Below, one piece after another: positions 44,554-53,598 of a stretch of DNA of 64,000 nt. Both the position numbers and the translations under genes were made by a program. The stretch's first letter is position 1; the number at the start of each line of letters is the position of its first letter. Under the pieces are notes generated by a model. That model was not told where the DNA came from and searched no databases. It saw nothing but the letters and a program-made list of their open reading frames with translations. The stretch is from Natronorubrum halalkaliphilum (GTDB taxonomy: Archaea; Halobacteriota; Halobacteria; Halobacteriales; Natrialbaceae): contig NZ_WUYX01000044.1 of assembly GCF_009834785.1 (NCBI RefSeq), positions 1 through 64,000 of the forward strand, written 5' to 3'.

Positions 44554-44728
44554 GAGTTTCAATAGATGGTGAAGGTAGTTAATAGTTCGTGGTTTGTGGC
44601 AGTGAGTGTCGGCTTCAACCCCGCCCACGGTGGGGCGGGGAATCCGCCTCGCTACCTAGTTTGAAATTGTGGTCCGCGTTCGAGGACCGTGACCGAGAGG
44701 GGAAACAGTTGTGGACGGGACGGCGGAC

Positions 44729-45391
44729 CTACGCCGACTCGTCCTCGTGGCGCATCACCGTCTCGGAGAGCAGGCGGTCGAGCCCGCGGTTGATTCGCCC
44801 CGCTACCGCCGCGTCCGAGAGGCCCAGTTCCTCGCCGACCTCCTCGAGCGTCGTCTCCTTCGGATTCTCGAAAAACCCGGATTCGAAGGCTGTGGCGAGC
44901 GCTGCGACCTGTTTCTCGGTCAGATCGTACTCCATGGACGGGCTGATCTCGAGTTGCGTGTGCAGCCGCTCGAGGACCAGTTCGAGATCGAACTCAGCGA
45001 CGAGTTCCTGGAACCGTTCGATGCGCTCTTGCTCGCGAAAGCGGATTTCGAACGTCCAACTATCTCCGGTTCCGACCGCCTCGAGGAGCGTCGCCTCCGA
45101 TTCGCGGATTGCCTCCCCTAGACCGTCGGTCGACCCGTCCCAGCGGACCCGGTAGAGCCGACCGCCCTCCACCTGCTCGATTTCCTCCAGTCCCGTGACT
45201 GCCGGATCGTCCCGAATATCGGCCTCGATCGAATCGAACGCCCCGTCGCTCCAGACGAACACGAACGGGAACAGACCGCGGTGGGTCGGAACGATGCTTT
45301 CCAACTCGAGTCGAATGTTCGAGTGTTTCTCGAGGACGGCACCGACGGAAAACTCCGACGCGGGGAGGCTGAATTCGGCGACGAACGTCAT
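44729..45391 (-). CDS. Bat-type HTH regulator (HTH_10)
   Basis: The 220-residue protein has an N-terminal sensor-like domain (FPLPASEF-type start, then RGLFPFVFVWSDGAFDSIEADIR) and a C-terminal HTH_10. The HTH_10 has YDLTEKQVAALATAFESGFFENPKETTLEEVGEELGLSDAAVAGRINRGLDRLL in blocks (about 155-210). It is a second regulator of the same class as the one at 32349 but clearly divergent. Upstream of the acyl-CoA ligase gene's 3' end; target unknown. Confidence 0.87.
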   Translation of the reverse strand: MTFVAEFSLPASEFSVGAVLEKHSNIRLELESIVPTHRGLFPFVFVWSDGAFDSIEADIRDDPAVTGLEEIEQVEGGRLYRVRWDGSTDGLGEAIRESEATLLEAVGTGDSWTFEIRFREQERIERFQELVAEFDLELVLERLHTQLEISPSMEYDLTEKQVAALATAFESGFFENPKETTLEEVGEELGLSDAAVAGRINRGLDRLLSETVMRHEDESA

Positions 45392-45472
45392 ACCGCTCGA
45401 AATATGGGGATCGGTCGGATAAGGATTCGGCCAGCGATAGACGCCGACCGGAGTACAGTGAGACGCTAACTA

Positions 45473-45517
45473 CCGCGGGCCCGCCTCGAGTGGTCGTCCG
45501 CGGGCCCGCCTCGAGTG
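45473..45517. repeat. Two 20-bp direct repeats, each with a GC palindrome
   Basis: The sequence CCGCGGGCCCGCCTCGAGTG occurs twice, five bases apart, just after the end of the acyl-CoA ligase gene. Each contains GCGGGCCCGC. Possibly part of a terminator. Confidence 0.5.
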
Positions 45518-45524
45518 ATTGGTC

Positions 45525-47483
45525 CTAAGCGTCCGTGTAGATGCGATCGACGCGGTCCTCGAACTCCTCGAGAATCACGCGGCGTTTCTTCTTCATCGTC
45601 GGCGTCAGCATCTCGTTCTCCTCGGTGAACTCCCGCGGTACAAGTTCGAACTGCTTGATCGTCTCGTGTTTCTCGAAGTCCTCGTTGACGCGGTCGACTT
45701 CCCGCTGGATGTACTCGCGAACGCGCTCGTCGTCACACATCGCTTCGGGATCCTCGGGAAGGTCGATCCCCTCGCTCTCGGCCCACTGACGGATGTGGTC
45801 CGTGTTAGGGACCAACAGCGCGCCGATGAACTTCTCGCCGTCGCCGACGACCATCGCCTGCTCGACGATCTCGCTGGCCGCGAACCTGTCCTCGATCGGG
45901 CCGGGTGCGACGTTTTTCCCCGTCGAGAGGACGATGATCTGTTTGACGCGGTCGCGGAACTCGATGTAGTCGTCGGGGCGCATGTGGACGATGTCACCGG
46001 TACGGAACCAGCGGTTGCCATCCTCGTCTTCAGTGAAGGCGCCCTCGGTCGCGCCGGGTTTGTTCCAGTACCCTTTGGTAACGTTCGGCCCCTTGACGAG
46101 GAGTTCACCAACCTCGCCGGGGTCGTCGGTGAACGCCTCCTGGTCGGCGACCGATTCGTCGACTCGCAGGTCGACCCCCGGAAGTGCCGGCCCGATCGTC
46201 CCGATCTTGACCGCTTCCGGTGGGTTCGTCGTGACGACCGGCGAGGTCTCGGTCAGCCCGTACCCCTCGTAGATGGGGAGTCCCATCGCGTGATAGAGCT
46301 GGCAGAGCTCCGGCGAGAGACTCCCGCCCCCGCTGATCAGGAGTTCGATCTCGCCGCCGAGTGCCTCCCGAACCGTCGAGAAGACGAGTTTGTCGGCGAG
46401 CGACCGTTTGGCGTTCAGAATCGGGCCGGGCGAGTCCGCCGTCTGGTACTCGACGCCGACGTCCGTCGCCCACTCGAAGATCCGTTCTTTGACCGACGAC
46501 TCGCTGGCCTGCTCGCGGATCGCGTCGTAGATCTTCTCGTAGACCCGCGGCACGCTCGTCGCCGTCGTCGGTTTGACGAGGCTGAAGTCCTCCTGGAGCG
46601 TCTCCGAACTCTCGGCGTACGCGACGCACGCGCCGGTCGCAAACAGCACGAAGTGACCCGCCGTTCGCTCGAAGACGTGCGCCAGCGGCAGGTACGACAC
46701 GGCCTGCGATTCCTCGTCGAGCGCCGGCACGTCGTCGGGTTTGTCCGGTCGCGGCGCGAACCGTTTCCGAACCGCGTTCACGTTCGATCGGAAGTTCCAG
46801 TGAGAAAGCTGGACGCCCTTCGGCTGACCCGTCGTCCCGCTCGTGTAGATCAGGCTCGCCAGATCGTCCAGATCGGGCCCATCAACGCGCTCTTCGTAGG
46901 CCTCGAGATCGAACGTCTCCTCGCCCCGGTCGTAGACCTCCTCGAGCGTGTAGACGTCGTCGCGGTCGTCGTAGCCCTCGAGTTCGTCCATCGAGACGAT
47001 GAACTCGAGATCGAGTTCGTCCTCGACTTCGAGGACGTTCTCGAGTAGCTCCTCGTTCTCGACGACGACGGCGGAGGCGTCGGGGTCGTCGAGCAGGTAC
47101 TCGACCTGACTCGGCGAGGAACTCGTATAGACCGTCGTGATGACGGCACCGACACCGAGCAGCGCGAAGTCACACTGGGCCCACTCCATGCGCGTGTTGG
47201 CGAAGATACCGACGCGGTCGCCCTGTTCGACGCCGAGGTCGTGAAACCCGGCCGAGAGATTGCGGACGATATCCCGCATCTCGGTGTACGAAAGCGTCCG
47301 GAACTCCCCGGGCGTTGCGGCCGGAATAACCGAGTCGGTCAGCGATCGATCGTAGATACCGCCCTTGTACTGCTGTGCTGGCCGGTTCGCGTTCCGTTCG
47401 ACGGCATTTTCGAACATCCGTCCGAGCGTCGTCTCCCCGATTACCTCGTCCTCGTACTCTCGTTCGGCGTCCCACCAGTTCAT
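45525..47483 (-). CDS. Long-chain acyl-CoA synthetase (AMP-forming)
   Basis: The 652-residue ANL-superfamily enzyme activates fatty acids with ATP and CoA. Motifs are LIYTSGTTGQPKGVQLSHWN (P-loop) near residue 185, VYEKIYDA, the YEGYGLTETSPVV core near 385, WFRTGDIVHM, and the C-terminal KQIIVLSTGKNVAP hinge. Length and motifs fit long-chain (FadD/LACS) members. Works in fatty-acid breakdown or lipid remodelling; the thiolase at 36413 could act downstream. Confidence 0.92.
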   Translation of the reverse strand: MNWWDAEREYEDEVIGETTLGRMFENAVERNANRPAQQYKGGIYDRSLTDSVIPAATPGEFRTLSYTEMRDIVRNLSAGFHDLGVEQGDRVGIFANTRMEWAQCDFALLGVGAVITTVYTSSSPSQVEYLLDDPDASAVVVENEELLENVLEVEDELDLEFIVSMDELEGYDDRDDVYTLEEVYDRGEETFDLEAYEERVDGPDLDDLASLIYTSGTTGQPKGVQLSHWNFRSNVNAVRKRFAPRPDKPDDVPALDEESQAVSYLPLAHVFERTAGHFVLFATGACVAYAESSETLQEDFSLVKPTTATSVPRVYEKIYDAIREQASESSVKERIFEWATDVGVEYQTADSPGPILNAKRSLADKLVFSTVREALGGEIELLISGGGSLSPELCQLYHAMGLPIYEGYGLTETSPVVTTNPPEAVKIGTIGPALPGVDLRVDESVADQEAFTDDPGEVGELLVKGPNVTKGYWNKPGATEGAFTEDEDGNRWFRTGDIVHMRPDDYIEFRDRVKQIIVLSTGKNVAPGPIEDRFAASEIVEQAMVVGDGEKFIGALLVPNTDHIRQWAESEGIDLPEDPEAMCDDERVREYIQREVDRVNEDFEKHETIKQFELVPREFTEENEMLTPTMKKKRRVILEEFEDRVDRIYTDA

Positions 47484-47925
47484 ATACGTGTGACAGTACC
47501 TCCCGCGCGATAAAACGTACTGAAACGGAAATCATCCGTGCCGGCGTTTATTATTTGTGAATGTTCGAAGTATGTCGGCTGTAGCCATCGGTATCGAGCG
47601 ATACTGGAAAACGGCCTGAAGTTGCTCCGGAACCGGTTGCGCTGTCGTGGAGATCCACACCTTCACGGCGAGATCGGCCAGCGGAAGGTGACCATTTCAG
47701 GAGATAATACGCCTATAATTGGACAAGCAGTATTACTGGTCCAGTTCAAACGAGACTCGAGCCAGTACCCGCACCGGCCAGCAACCGTCCTACCCGTCTC
47801 GAGTCCCCGACCCCCGTTCGCCCGTCGACGGCGACCGATCGGCTCATTCGGACCGCCTAGGTCAGTTCGGGCGCGATCATAGCGCTCCGTGGTTGCCCCG
47901 GTAACTCGGTGCAGCGGACCGTCTC
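47484..47925. other. Spacer upstream of the acyl-CoA ligase
   Basis: No supported gene. It is more AT-rich near 47560-47760 than the surroundings. One plus-strand frame (47538-47882) lacks haloarchaeal composition. The palindromic repeat at 47926 follows. Confidence 0.5.
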
Positions 47926-48007
47926 ATACGGTTTATTGTAGTCAATTACCGCCGATCACCGACCACGTCCCTGGTGATCGGCGGTCAATAGTTACAGCAA
48001 TCCGTAT
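47926..48007. repeat. 82-bp palindromic repeat, copy 6 (class A)
   Basis: Nearly identical to the copy at 1947, with few changes over 82 bases. The last base is the first base (plus strand) of the stop codon of the MBL-fold gene. Confidence 0.88.
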
Positions 48008-48933
48008 CAGTCCCGCTCCCCGAGGGAGCCGAGGACGCCTCGCGCGTTCATCGCGGCCTCGGCGCTCGCCTTGCGCTCCCCCCAGACGTCGGCCATCTCG
48101 CCCGCGTTCGCGAAGTGTCCGACCACAGCCGTATCGTCCTCGAGTTCCGCCCGTTTCGCGGCGACGGCGTCGACCCACTCGCTGAGGACCGTCGCGTACT
48201 CCTCGAGAACCGTTTCGGCGTCGTCACCGACTTCCCGCGGCCCGAAGTGGGTGTAAAGCAACACGTCGGGATCGATTTCTATCAGCGTTTCGACGTCGTC
48301 GAGACAGCCCTCGAGGTCGAAGTCCGACGGCGGCGAGGTCTCCCTGATTTCTTCGGTCTGTGGGACCCAGATACCGGCGGCGTCGCCGGTGAAGACGGCG
48401 TCGTTTGCGGGATCTTCAAAGATCACCTGGTGGAACGCGTGGCCCGGCGCTTCGTGGACCCGCAGTTCGTGGTCGCCGAGGTCGATACTGTCGCCGTCCT
48501 CGATTTCGACGATCCGCTCCTCGGGAATCGGTTTCGGTTCGACGTAGAACTCCCACTGATCGCCGACGGCGTTTTTCGTCCCCTCGACCAGTCGCGTCGG
48601 ATCGACGAGCAGCCCCGAGCCAGGAGCCGGCACGTAGACGTCGGCGTTCGGACAGGCGTCGGCGAGAAAACCCGCTCCGCCGGCGTGATCGAGGTGGATG
48701 TGCGTCACCGCGATGGCCGCGAGCTCCTCGCGATCGATTCCGAGTTCGTCGAGCGCCTCGAGAATCAGTTCGTGGTTGGTGCCGATCCCGGTTTCGACGA
48801 CGGCGGGTCGCTCGTCGTCGAGGATGTAGGCGGCGCCGTACTCCTCGGTGTCGTACATGCCGGTGTCGAGGTAGTAACAGTCCGTACAGTCACCGGCCGT
48901 TACCTCCCGTACCGCACCGATTTCCGATCCCAT
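48007..48933 (-). CDS. MBL-fold metallo-hydrolase
   Basis: The 308-residue protein has the HxHxDH motif THIHLDHAGGAGFLA near residues 77-90. Further metal His lie in HEAPGHAFHQ and a late YTHFGPRE, with Asp in FTGDAAGI. The N-terminus CTDCYYLDTGMYDTEEYGAAYIL is typical of haloarchaeal members. General hydrolase (thioester, lactone or similar); no specific substrate. Its 3' end abuts a palindromic repeat. Confidence 0.9.
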   Translation of the reverse strand: MGSEIGAVREVTAGDCTDCYYLDTGMYDTEEYGAAYILDDERPAVVETGIGTNHELILEALDELGIDREELAAIAVTHIHLDHAGGAGFLADACPNADVYVPAPGSGLLVDPTRLVEGTKNAVGDQWEFYVEPKPIPEERIVEIEDGDSIDLGDHELRVHEAPGHAFHQVIFEDPANDAVFTGDAAGIWVPQTEEIRETSPPSDFDLEGCLDDVETLIEIDPDVLLYTHFGPREVGDDAETVLEEYATVLSEWVDAVAAKRAELEDDTAVVGHFANAGEMADVWGERKASAEAAMNARGVLGSLGERD

Positions 48934-48980
48934 ACCGGTACCGCGTGGGCCGATAGGATAAAAGCTACCGTCGCGGTTGA

Positions 48981-49478
48981 ACGAACGGGGTTCCGGTCCA
49001 CCTCGGCGACGTCTTCGACGATATCGAGATCGATGCCGCGATTCCGGGTTCGGTACTCGTCCGTGGGAACGACGGCATCTCGTGGATCTTCCGGAATCTG
49101 TTCGAGAACGCCGTCGAACACGCCGAGAGCGACGCGTCGCGTATCGAGGTGGACGTGGAGACGACGCCCGAAACCGCGACGGTTACGGTTGCGGACAACG
49201 GGCCGGGAATTTCGGCCGATACCCGAGCGACGCTGTTCGAGCGCAAATCGCAGCATCACGGCCTGGGGCTGTACCTCTCCCGAATACTGGCGAACCGATA
49301 CGGCGGACGTATCGAACTGGTCGAAACCGGCCCGGACGGCAGCGTGTTCGCCGTCACGCTGCAGCGAGCCACGCCCGAGGGCGAGTCCGGCGACGGAGCG
49401 GCGGGGCGAGAAGAGACGGGGACGGAAAGGGACACAGTCAGGAACACGGACACAGACTCCGGTACGACAATCCGTTAA
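48981..49478 (+). pseudogene. Histidine kinase C-terminal remnant
   Basis: The frame opens after a TGA at 48978. It reads the end of a sensor-kinase ATPase domain: the N-box RNLFENAVEHAE, G1 VADNGPGIS, and G2 HHGLGLYLSRILANRYGG. A charged tail follows to 49478. The sensor domains, dimerisation helix and phospho-accepting His are missing. The upstream DNA is the promoter of the opposite-strand MBL gene, so it is a 5'-deleted gene. The end overlaps the CDF gene by four bases. Confidence 0.75.
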
Positions 49479-50377
49479 TCGTCCGGGCGATCCTTCCACT
49501 CGCCGATTCCCGAGGGATCCAGATGGACGTGGGCATCGCCGACGTCCTCGAGCGACCGCACTCGAGCGACGAGGTCCGACTCGACGTCGTGGGCCTGCCG
49601 GAACGGCATGTCGCCGTCGACCTCGACGTGGACCTCGACCTCGAGAACGGTGCCGTCGTAGAAGACCGTGAGATCGTGAACGCCCTCGACGTCGGGATGG
49701 CTCCGCAGGGCGGTTGTAATCTCCGACCGTTTCTCGGGGTCGGGTGCGGCGCCGATGAGATAGTCGACGTTCTCGCGGCCGATTTCGACGCCCTGATAGA
49801 CGACCAGCAGGCTGACAAGTGCGCCGGCGAGCGGGTCGAGCAGCGGTTGGCCGAGCAAGACGCCGATGACGCCGACGACGGCGGCAAGAGAGGTGTAGAT
49901 ATCGTTCAGACAGTCCGTCGCGAGCGCCTTGAGCGCGGTCGAGTTCAGCCCTTCGTTGATGTACTCGGTGTAGCGGTAGACGAGATACATATCGATGATC
50001 GCGAAGGCGAGGGCCCCGAACAACAGCGGACTGAAGCGAACGTCGACGCCGTGGAGCAACCCCTGAGCGGATTCGTAAAGCAGGTTCAAGCCGAGTAGTG
50101 CGATGACGCTCCCGACGAACAGCGCCGTCAGGGGTTCGATCCGATCGTGACCGTGGGGATGGGTGTCGTCGGGTTCGTCGTAGGAACTCCGGCCCCAGAC
50201 GAGGACGACGATGCTCGCGACCAGATCCGCGATGGAGTGGGCCGCGTCGGCCAGCAGCGCGACACTGCCGAAGGCCAGCCCCGCGGCCCCTTCGACGATG
50301 ATCTTCGCCGCGTTGCCGAGGACGTTCGCCCACGATGCTCGTGTGAACCCGCGTCGTTCGTCCTCGGCATCGGCCAT
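49475..50377 (-). CDS. Cation diffusion facilitator transporter
   Basis: The 300-residue protein has six membrane segments and a C-terminal cytoplasmic domain (from about residue 205). The metal site pairs are AHSIAD in TM2 (H-x3-D) and TDCLND in TM5 (D-x3-D). That combination points to Zn2+/Fe2+/Mn2+ export by proton antiport, without fixing the metal. A His-rich loop (DDTHPHGHDRIEP) lies after TM2. Stand-alone gene. Confidence 0.9.
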   Translation of the reverse strand: MADAEDERRGFTRASWANVLGNAAKIIVEGAAGLAFGSVALLADAAHSIADLVASIVVLVWGRSSYDEPDDTHPHGHDRIEPLTALFVGSVIALLGLNLLYESAQGLLHGVDVRFSPLLFGALAFAIIDMYLVYRYTEYINEGLNSTALKALATDCLNDIYTSLAAVVGVIGVLLGQPLLDPLAGALVSLLVVYQGVEIGRENVDYLIGAAPDPEKRSEITTALRSHPDVEGVHDLTVFYDGTVLEVEVHVEVDGDMPFRQAHDVESDLVARVRSLEDVGDAHVHLDPSGIGEWKDRPDD

Positions 50378-50529
50378 GGCTGATTTAGAGGGAGTCTAAA
50401 CTTGGGTCTTTTCCTTCCGCGGTCGCTCGAGCGGACAGCTGAGGCCCGTCTCGGAACCGGGCATCTCGGCGGCCTCGAGGTTGCGAGTCGCAACCCTGAT
50501 ACCGGTCCTGTGAGAACCGTGGCGTATCC

Positions 50530-50580
50530 GGGCGATGGGGCCCGCCTGATCCAACTGCCGAACCGCTCGCACTCGGCGTC
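50530..50580 (+). promoter_or_regulatory. Candidate fluoride (crcB-motif) riboswitch
   Basis: About 130 bases before the crcB pair lies GGGCGATGGGGCCCGCC, then CCAACTGCC. As I recall it, the 5' half of the fluoride riboswitch aptamer has the form GGCGATG...CGCC...AACxGCC. The stem GGCG/CGCC (50531-50534 with 50543-50546) and a second GCCGA/TCGGC stem can form. The usual TGATGGC-like 3' strand is not clear here, so the call is tentative. Confidence 0.35.
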
Positions 50581-50661
50581 GTCGCGTCGACGGCCGAACT
50601 CGACCCAGATACCGACCCCGATTGCGAGGGCGGCTGACGGTCCCTGCCGACGACGACAGCT

Positions 50662-51075
50662 ATGGCAGCCGACCACCCCCTCGTTCGACTCGAGACGCTC
50701 GCACTGATCGGCATCGGCGGCTTCGCCGGTTCGAACCTCCGGTTTTTCGCGCTCGGCCTGATATCGGAGATACAGGCCGTGTTGCTGGTGAACATACTGG
50801 GCTCGTTCGCGCTGGGCTTTCTCGTCTACGAAGCCCAGTACTCGGGGCTCGTCGGGAGCAAGTCCCGGACCGTCTTCACGACCGGTTTTCTCTCCTCGCT
50901 GACCACCTACAGCACGTTCGCGATCCAGAGCGCGCTGGCGGCCGATCCGTTGTTGCTCGTCGCCGTTGTCGCCGGGAACTACGGACTCGGGTTCACCGCC
51001 GTCCTCGCGAGTCGAGCGCTTGCACGCCGGCTCCGCGACGGTTCCAGTCCCGCCACAGGGGGTGAGACGGCGTGA
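50662..51075 (+). CDS. crcB: Fluoride channel subunit FluC/CrcB (first copy)
   Basis: The 137-residue protein has four membrane helices with the family motifs GGFAGSNLRFF near residue 20, VNILGSFALGF near 45, and GFLSSLTTYSTFA (the TTxSTF fluoride-path segment) near 75. It passively exports fluoride. Overlaps the next copy by four bases. Two adjacent copies usually form an antiparallel heterodimer with opposite membrane orientation. Confidence 0.92.
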   Translation: MAADHPLVRLETLALIGIGGFAGSNLRFFALGLISEIQAVLLVNILGSFALGFLVYEAQYSGLVGSKSRTVFTTGFLSSLTTYSTFAIQSALAADPLLLVAVVAGNYGLGFTAVLASRALARRLRDGSSPATGGETA

Positions 51076-51476
51076 CCTCCGCGCTCGCGCTCGCCGTCCC
51101 TGGAGCCGTTACCTTCGACCCCGAACCCGCACACATCGTCGGCACCGGCGGAGCGATCGGGGCCGTGGTGCGCCACTGGGTCTATCTGCAGTTCTCGAGC
51201 GAACGGTTTCCCTGGCCGACGCTCGCGGTGAACGTGCTCGGGAGTTTTCTGTTCGGCGTCGCGGTGTTCGCCGGCGCGAGCGAGTCGACGCTTCAACTCG
51301 TCGGCATCGGCATCTGTGGCGCGTTCACGACGTTCTCCTCGTTTTCGGTCGAGACCGTCCAGTTGTACGAACGCGGTGACCGGCTGATCGCCGCCGCCAA
51401 CGCCGTAGGCAATCTCGCGCTCTCGCTCGCGGCGATCGGAGTCGCCTGGGGGATCGTTTCGATGGGGCCGCTTTAA
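51072..51476 (+). CDS. crcB: Fluoride channel subunit FluC/CrcB (second copy)
   Basis: The 134-residue second subunit has GGAIGAVVRHWVYL near residue 28, VNVLGSFLFG near 55, and GAFTTFSSFS near 80. It has a longer N-terminus than the first copy. It is probably translated together with the first copy and pairs with it. Confidence 0.92.
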   Translation: MTSALALAVPGAVTFDPEPAHIVGTGGAIGAVVRHWVYLQFSSERFPWPTLAVNVLGSFLFGVAVFAGASESTLQLVGIGICGAFTTFSSFSVETVQLYERGDRLIAAANAVGNLALSLAAIGVAWGIVSMGPL

Positions 51477-51643
51477 TCGCCCGTCGTTGCGCGGACGACG
51501 GCCACCGTGAACGGGAACGTCGTTTCATGCGCCATGGTAGCTATAGGAGCCACTGACGGTCAGTAACACTGTAGCTCGGTGCGTAACGTCTCAAAAATGA
51601 TATCGTCGTTCAGCGTCGCCATAACGCGACGGTGAAGTCGGAG

Positions 51644-51838
51644 TTATTCGCGGACGACGTTCGTCGCGCGGGGGCCCTTGGGGGCCTGTTCGATGTCGAA
51701 TTCGATATCCGTGCCTTCCTCGAGATCCGGGCCGCCGACGTCTTCCATGTGGAAGAATACGTCATCGTCCGCGTCGTCCGTCTCAATGAAACCGTAGCCG
51801 CCTGTGTCGTTGAAGAAATCAACCGTACCGTTTGCCAT
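51644..51838 (-). CDS. cspA: Cold-shock domain protein
   Basis: The 64-residue single OB fold has RNP1 (GGYGFIET) near residue 14 and RNP2 (DVFFHMED) near residue 26. It is a halophile version of CspA with many acidic residues. RNA chaperone or ssDNA binder. It lies between crcB and mgtE with its own spacers. Confidence 0.95.
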   Translation of the reverse strand: MANGTVDFFNDTGGYGFIETDDADDDVFFHMEDVGGPDLEEGTDIEFDIEQAPKGPRATNVVRE

Positions 51839-51957
51839 TACAACCAGATAGAGGACCACGCCACGGATAACGCTTGCGAGGGTCGTGGTACCACGCTTTC
51901 GTTCGGCGGTGCCGGAATCGAAAACGGAAGCGACGCCGCTCGGTTCCCGAGGTCCTG

Positions 51958-52995
51958 CTACAGGAGCTCTTGGAGCAGGACGGCCGCCAACCAGAAGTAG
52001 ATCAGCAGCGCCGTCACGTCCTTGACCGTCGTGATCAGCGGGTCCGATGCGGCCGCCGGATCGTATCCGAGTTTGTTCATGATCCATGGGATGACGTACC
52101 CGACGACGGACGCGACCACACAGACCGAGACGAGTCCGACGAAGACGACCATCGCCAACTCGAGGGCGTACGGTTCGTTTCGCTGCCAGAAATAAGCTGC
52201 ACCGCCGCCGATCGAGCCGATGATCAGCCCGATCAACAGGCCGATGAATCCCTCGCGAGCGAAGTATCGCATCGCGTTTCGGTCGTCGATCTGTCCGAGT
52301 GCGAGCCCGCGGACAAAGATCGTCGACGCCTGTGTGCCGACGTTCCCGCCCATGTCCATGATAACCGGAACGAAGAACGCGAGTGCGACGACCGCCTCGA
52401 GCGTTTCCTCGTACACTTCGATCACGCCCCCGGCGAGCAGTCCGCCGGCCAGTGCAACGATCAGCCACGGCAGTCGCAGCCGTAGAATTCGCGGAATCGA
52501 GGACTCGAGGATAGCCGAACTACGGGACTGCTCGACGTCGGCGAACGAAAAGCCCGCGCTTTTCAGGATGTCTTCGGTCGCTTCCTCTTCGACGACCTCG
52601 AGCATGTCGTCGGTTCGGAGAACGCCGACGAGGACGCCGTCCCGGTCGACGACCGGCAACGCGGGGAAGTCCCGATCCGCGATCTCTGCGGCGGCGTACT
52701 CCGGATCCGCACCGGCGTCGATCGTAAACAGGTCGGTCACCATGTGATCCTCGACGACGTCGTCCTCCGGCGCGTTGAGAAGCTCTCGGAGGGACATGAC
52801 GCCGACGAGTCGGCCCGCGTTGTCGGTGACGTAGAGGTAGTAGACCGTCGTTTCGTCGGAAACCGGTTCGAAGTCGCGGAACTCGTCGATGGCGTGGCCG
52901 ACGAACGTTTCCTGCGTGACGGCGACGTACTCGTCGTCGGTTACCTCGCCGACCCGATCCGCGTGGAACTCGAGGTCGCGATCAGCAGCCCCCAT
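51958..52995 (-). CDS. mgtE: MgtE-type Mg2+ transporter with CBS domains
   Basis: The 345-residue protein begins with two CBS domains (about 15-140; VYYLYVTDNAGRLVGVMSLREL and PVVDRDGVLVGVLRTDDM). The MgtE membrane domain has five helices and the ion-path signature DMGGNVGTQAST near residue 225. The usual N-terminal superhelical domain is missing. Mg2+ gating through the CBS pair is likely retained. Confidence 0.92.
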   Translation of the reverse strand: MGAADRDLEFHADRVGEVTDDEYVAVTQETFVGHAIDEFRDFEPVSDETTVYYLYVTDNAGRLVGVMSLRELLNAPEDDVVEDHMVTDLFTIDAGADPEYAAAEIADRDFPALPVVDRDGVLVGVLRTDDMLEVVEEEATEDILKSAGFSFADVEQSRSSAILESSIPRILRLRLPWLIVALAGGLLAGGVIEVYEETLEAVVALAFFVPVIMDMGGNVGTQASTIFVRGLALGQIDDRNAMRYFAREGFIGLLIGLIIGSIGGGAAYFWQRNEPYALELAMVVFVGLVSVCVVASVVGYVIPWIMNKLGYDPAAASDPLITTVKDVTALLIYFWLAAVLLQELL

Positions 52996-53598
52996 ACACC
53001 TCCCCCCGGCTGTGCGAGCGAGTGGCGCTGGTGAACATGCCCCGAATGGGGTCGAGAATCAGTTTCTCGACCGTCCGTCCGTGCCCGTGGGCCGTCGCAG
53101 CCCCGTCGTTGATTGCCGTTTCGATACCGTCTCGACTACTGTGGTTAGTATCCAGCATGCATTCGAGCCGTTATTAGCTGTGTCTAAAAATAGTCCTCAT
53201 CCACCCTAATAATGTGTCTGATTACTATGGGAGACGGCCGCTATCGTAACGCCTAGAGACGAATATTCGATGCCCGACGACACGCCGGTGACCCCGATCA
53301 CCTACCCCTCGAGGCGCTTCGGTCTTCGGACAATGGTCTCGCTTCGAGAGAGGGACAGCGCGTTTGCGCCAACGTCTGTACGTGCGGGCCCTCCGTCGGA
53401 GTCGACGGGTTCGCGGTCCCGAGAGCGGGCCCGAACACCTCTGCGTCCGTCAGGCGTCTGACCGCGTCTGTCGAGCGTCTGACTGACTTTCAAGTGTACT
53501 GCTGTGGCCGTCAGTGGTATGGCATTCGAATCGCACCCCCACGGAAGAAACCGATGGGTTACCGTTCAGCGAACCGTCAGACGGAGGCGACCCACCCA
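52996..53598. other. Spacer upstream of mgtE and serS
   Basis: I see no gene or repeat that I can support. A TATA-like or AT-rich patch near 53200-53220 may belong to promoters. Open frames are shadows with Arg/Ser-rich composition. Confidence 0.5.

Larger units (their letters stand above)
43276..44645 (-). mobile_element. IS1341-type (IS200/IS605 family, TnpB-only) element
   Basis: One tnpB gene lies between two similar hairpins: CCCCGCGCACGGTGGCGCGGGG (43281-43302) after the gene and CCCCGCCCACGGTGGGGCGGGG (44619-44640) before it. No tnpA is present, so movement would need a transposase in trans. Ends are approximate. It sits between HalOD1 and a Bat regulator gene, neither visibly broken. 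Confidence 0.8.

Noticed and set aside
47538-47882. 114-codon plus-strand frame in the spacer before the MBL gene
   Set aside because: Cys/Arg/Pro-rich composition and no motif; it lies in an AT-richer non-coding stretch.
53302-53493. Minus-strand 63-codon frame in the mgtE-serS spacer
   Set aside because: Arg-rich composition, no promoter and no motif.
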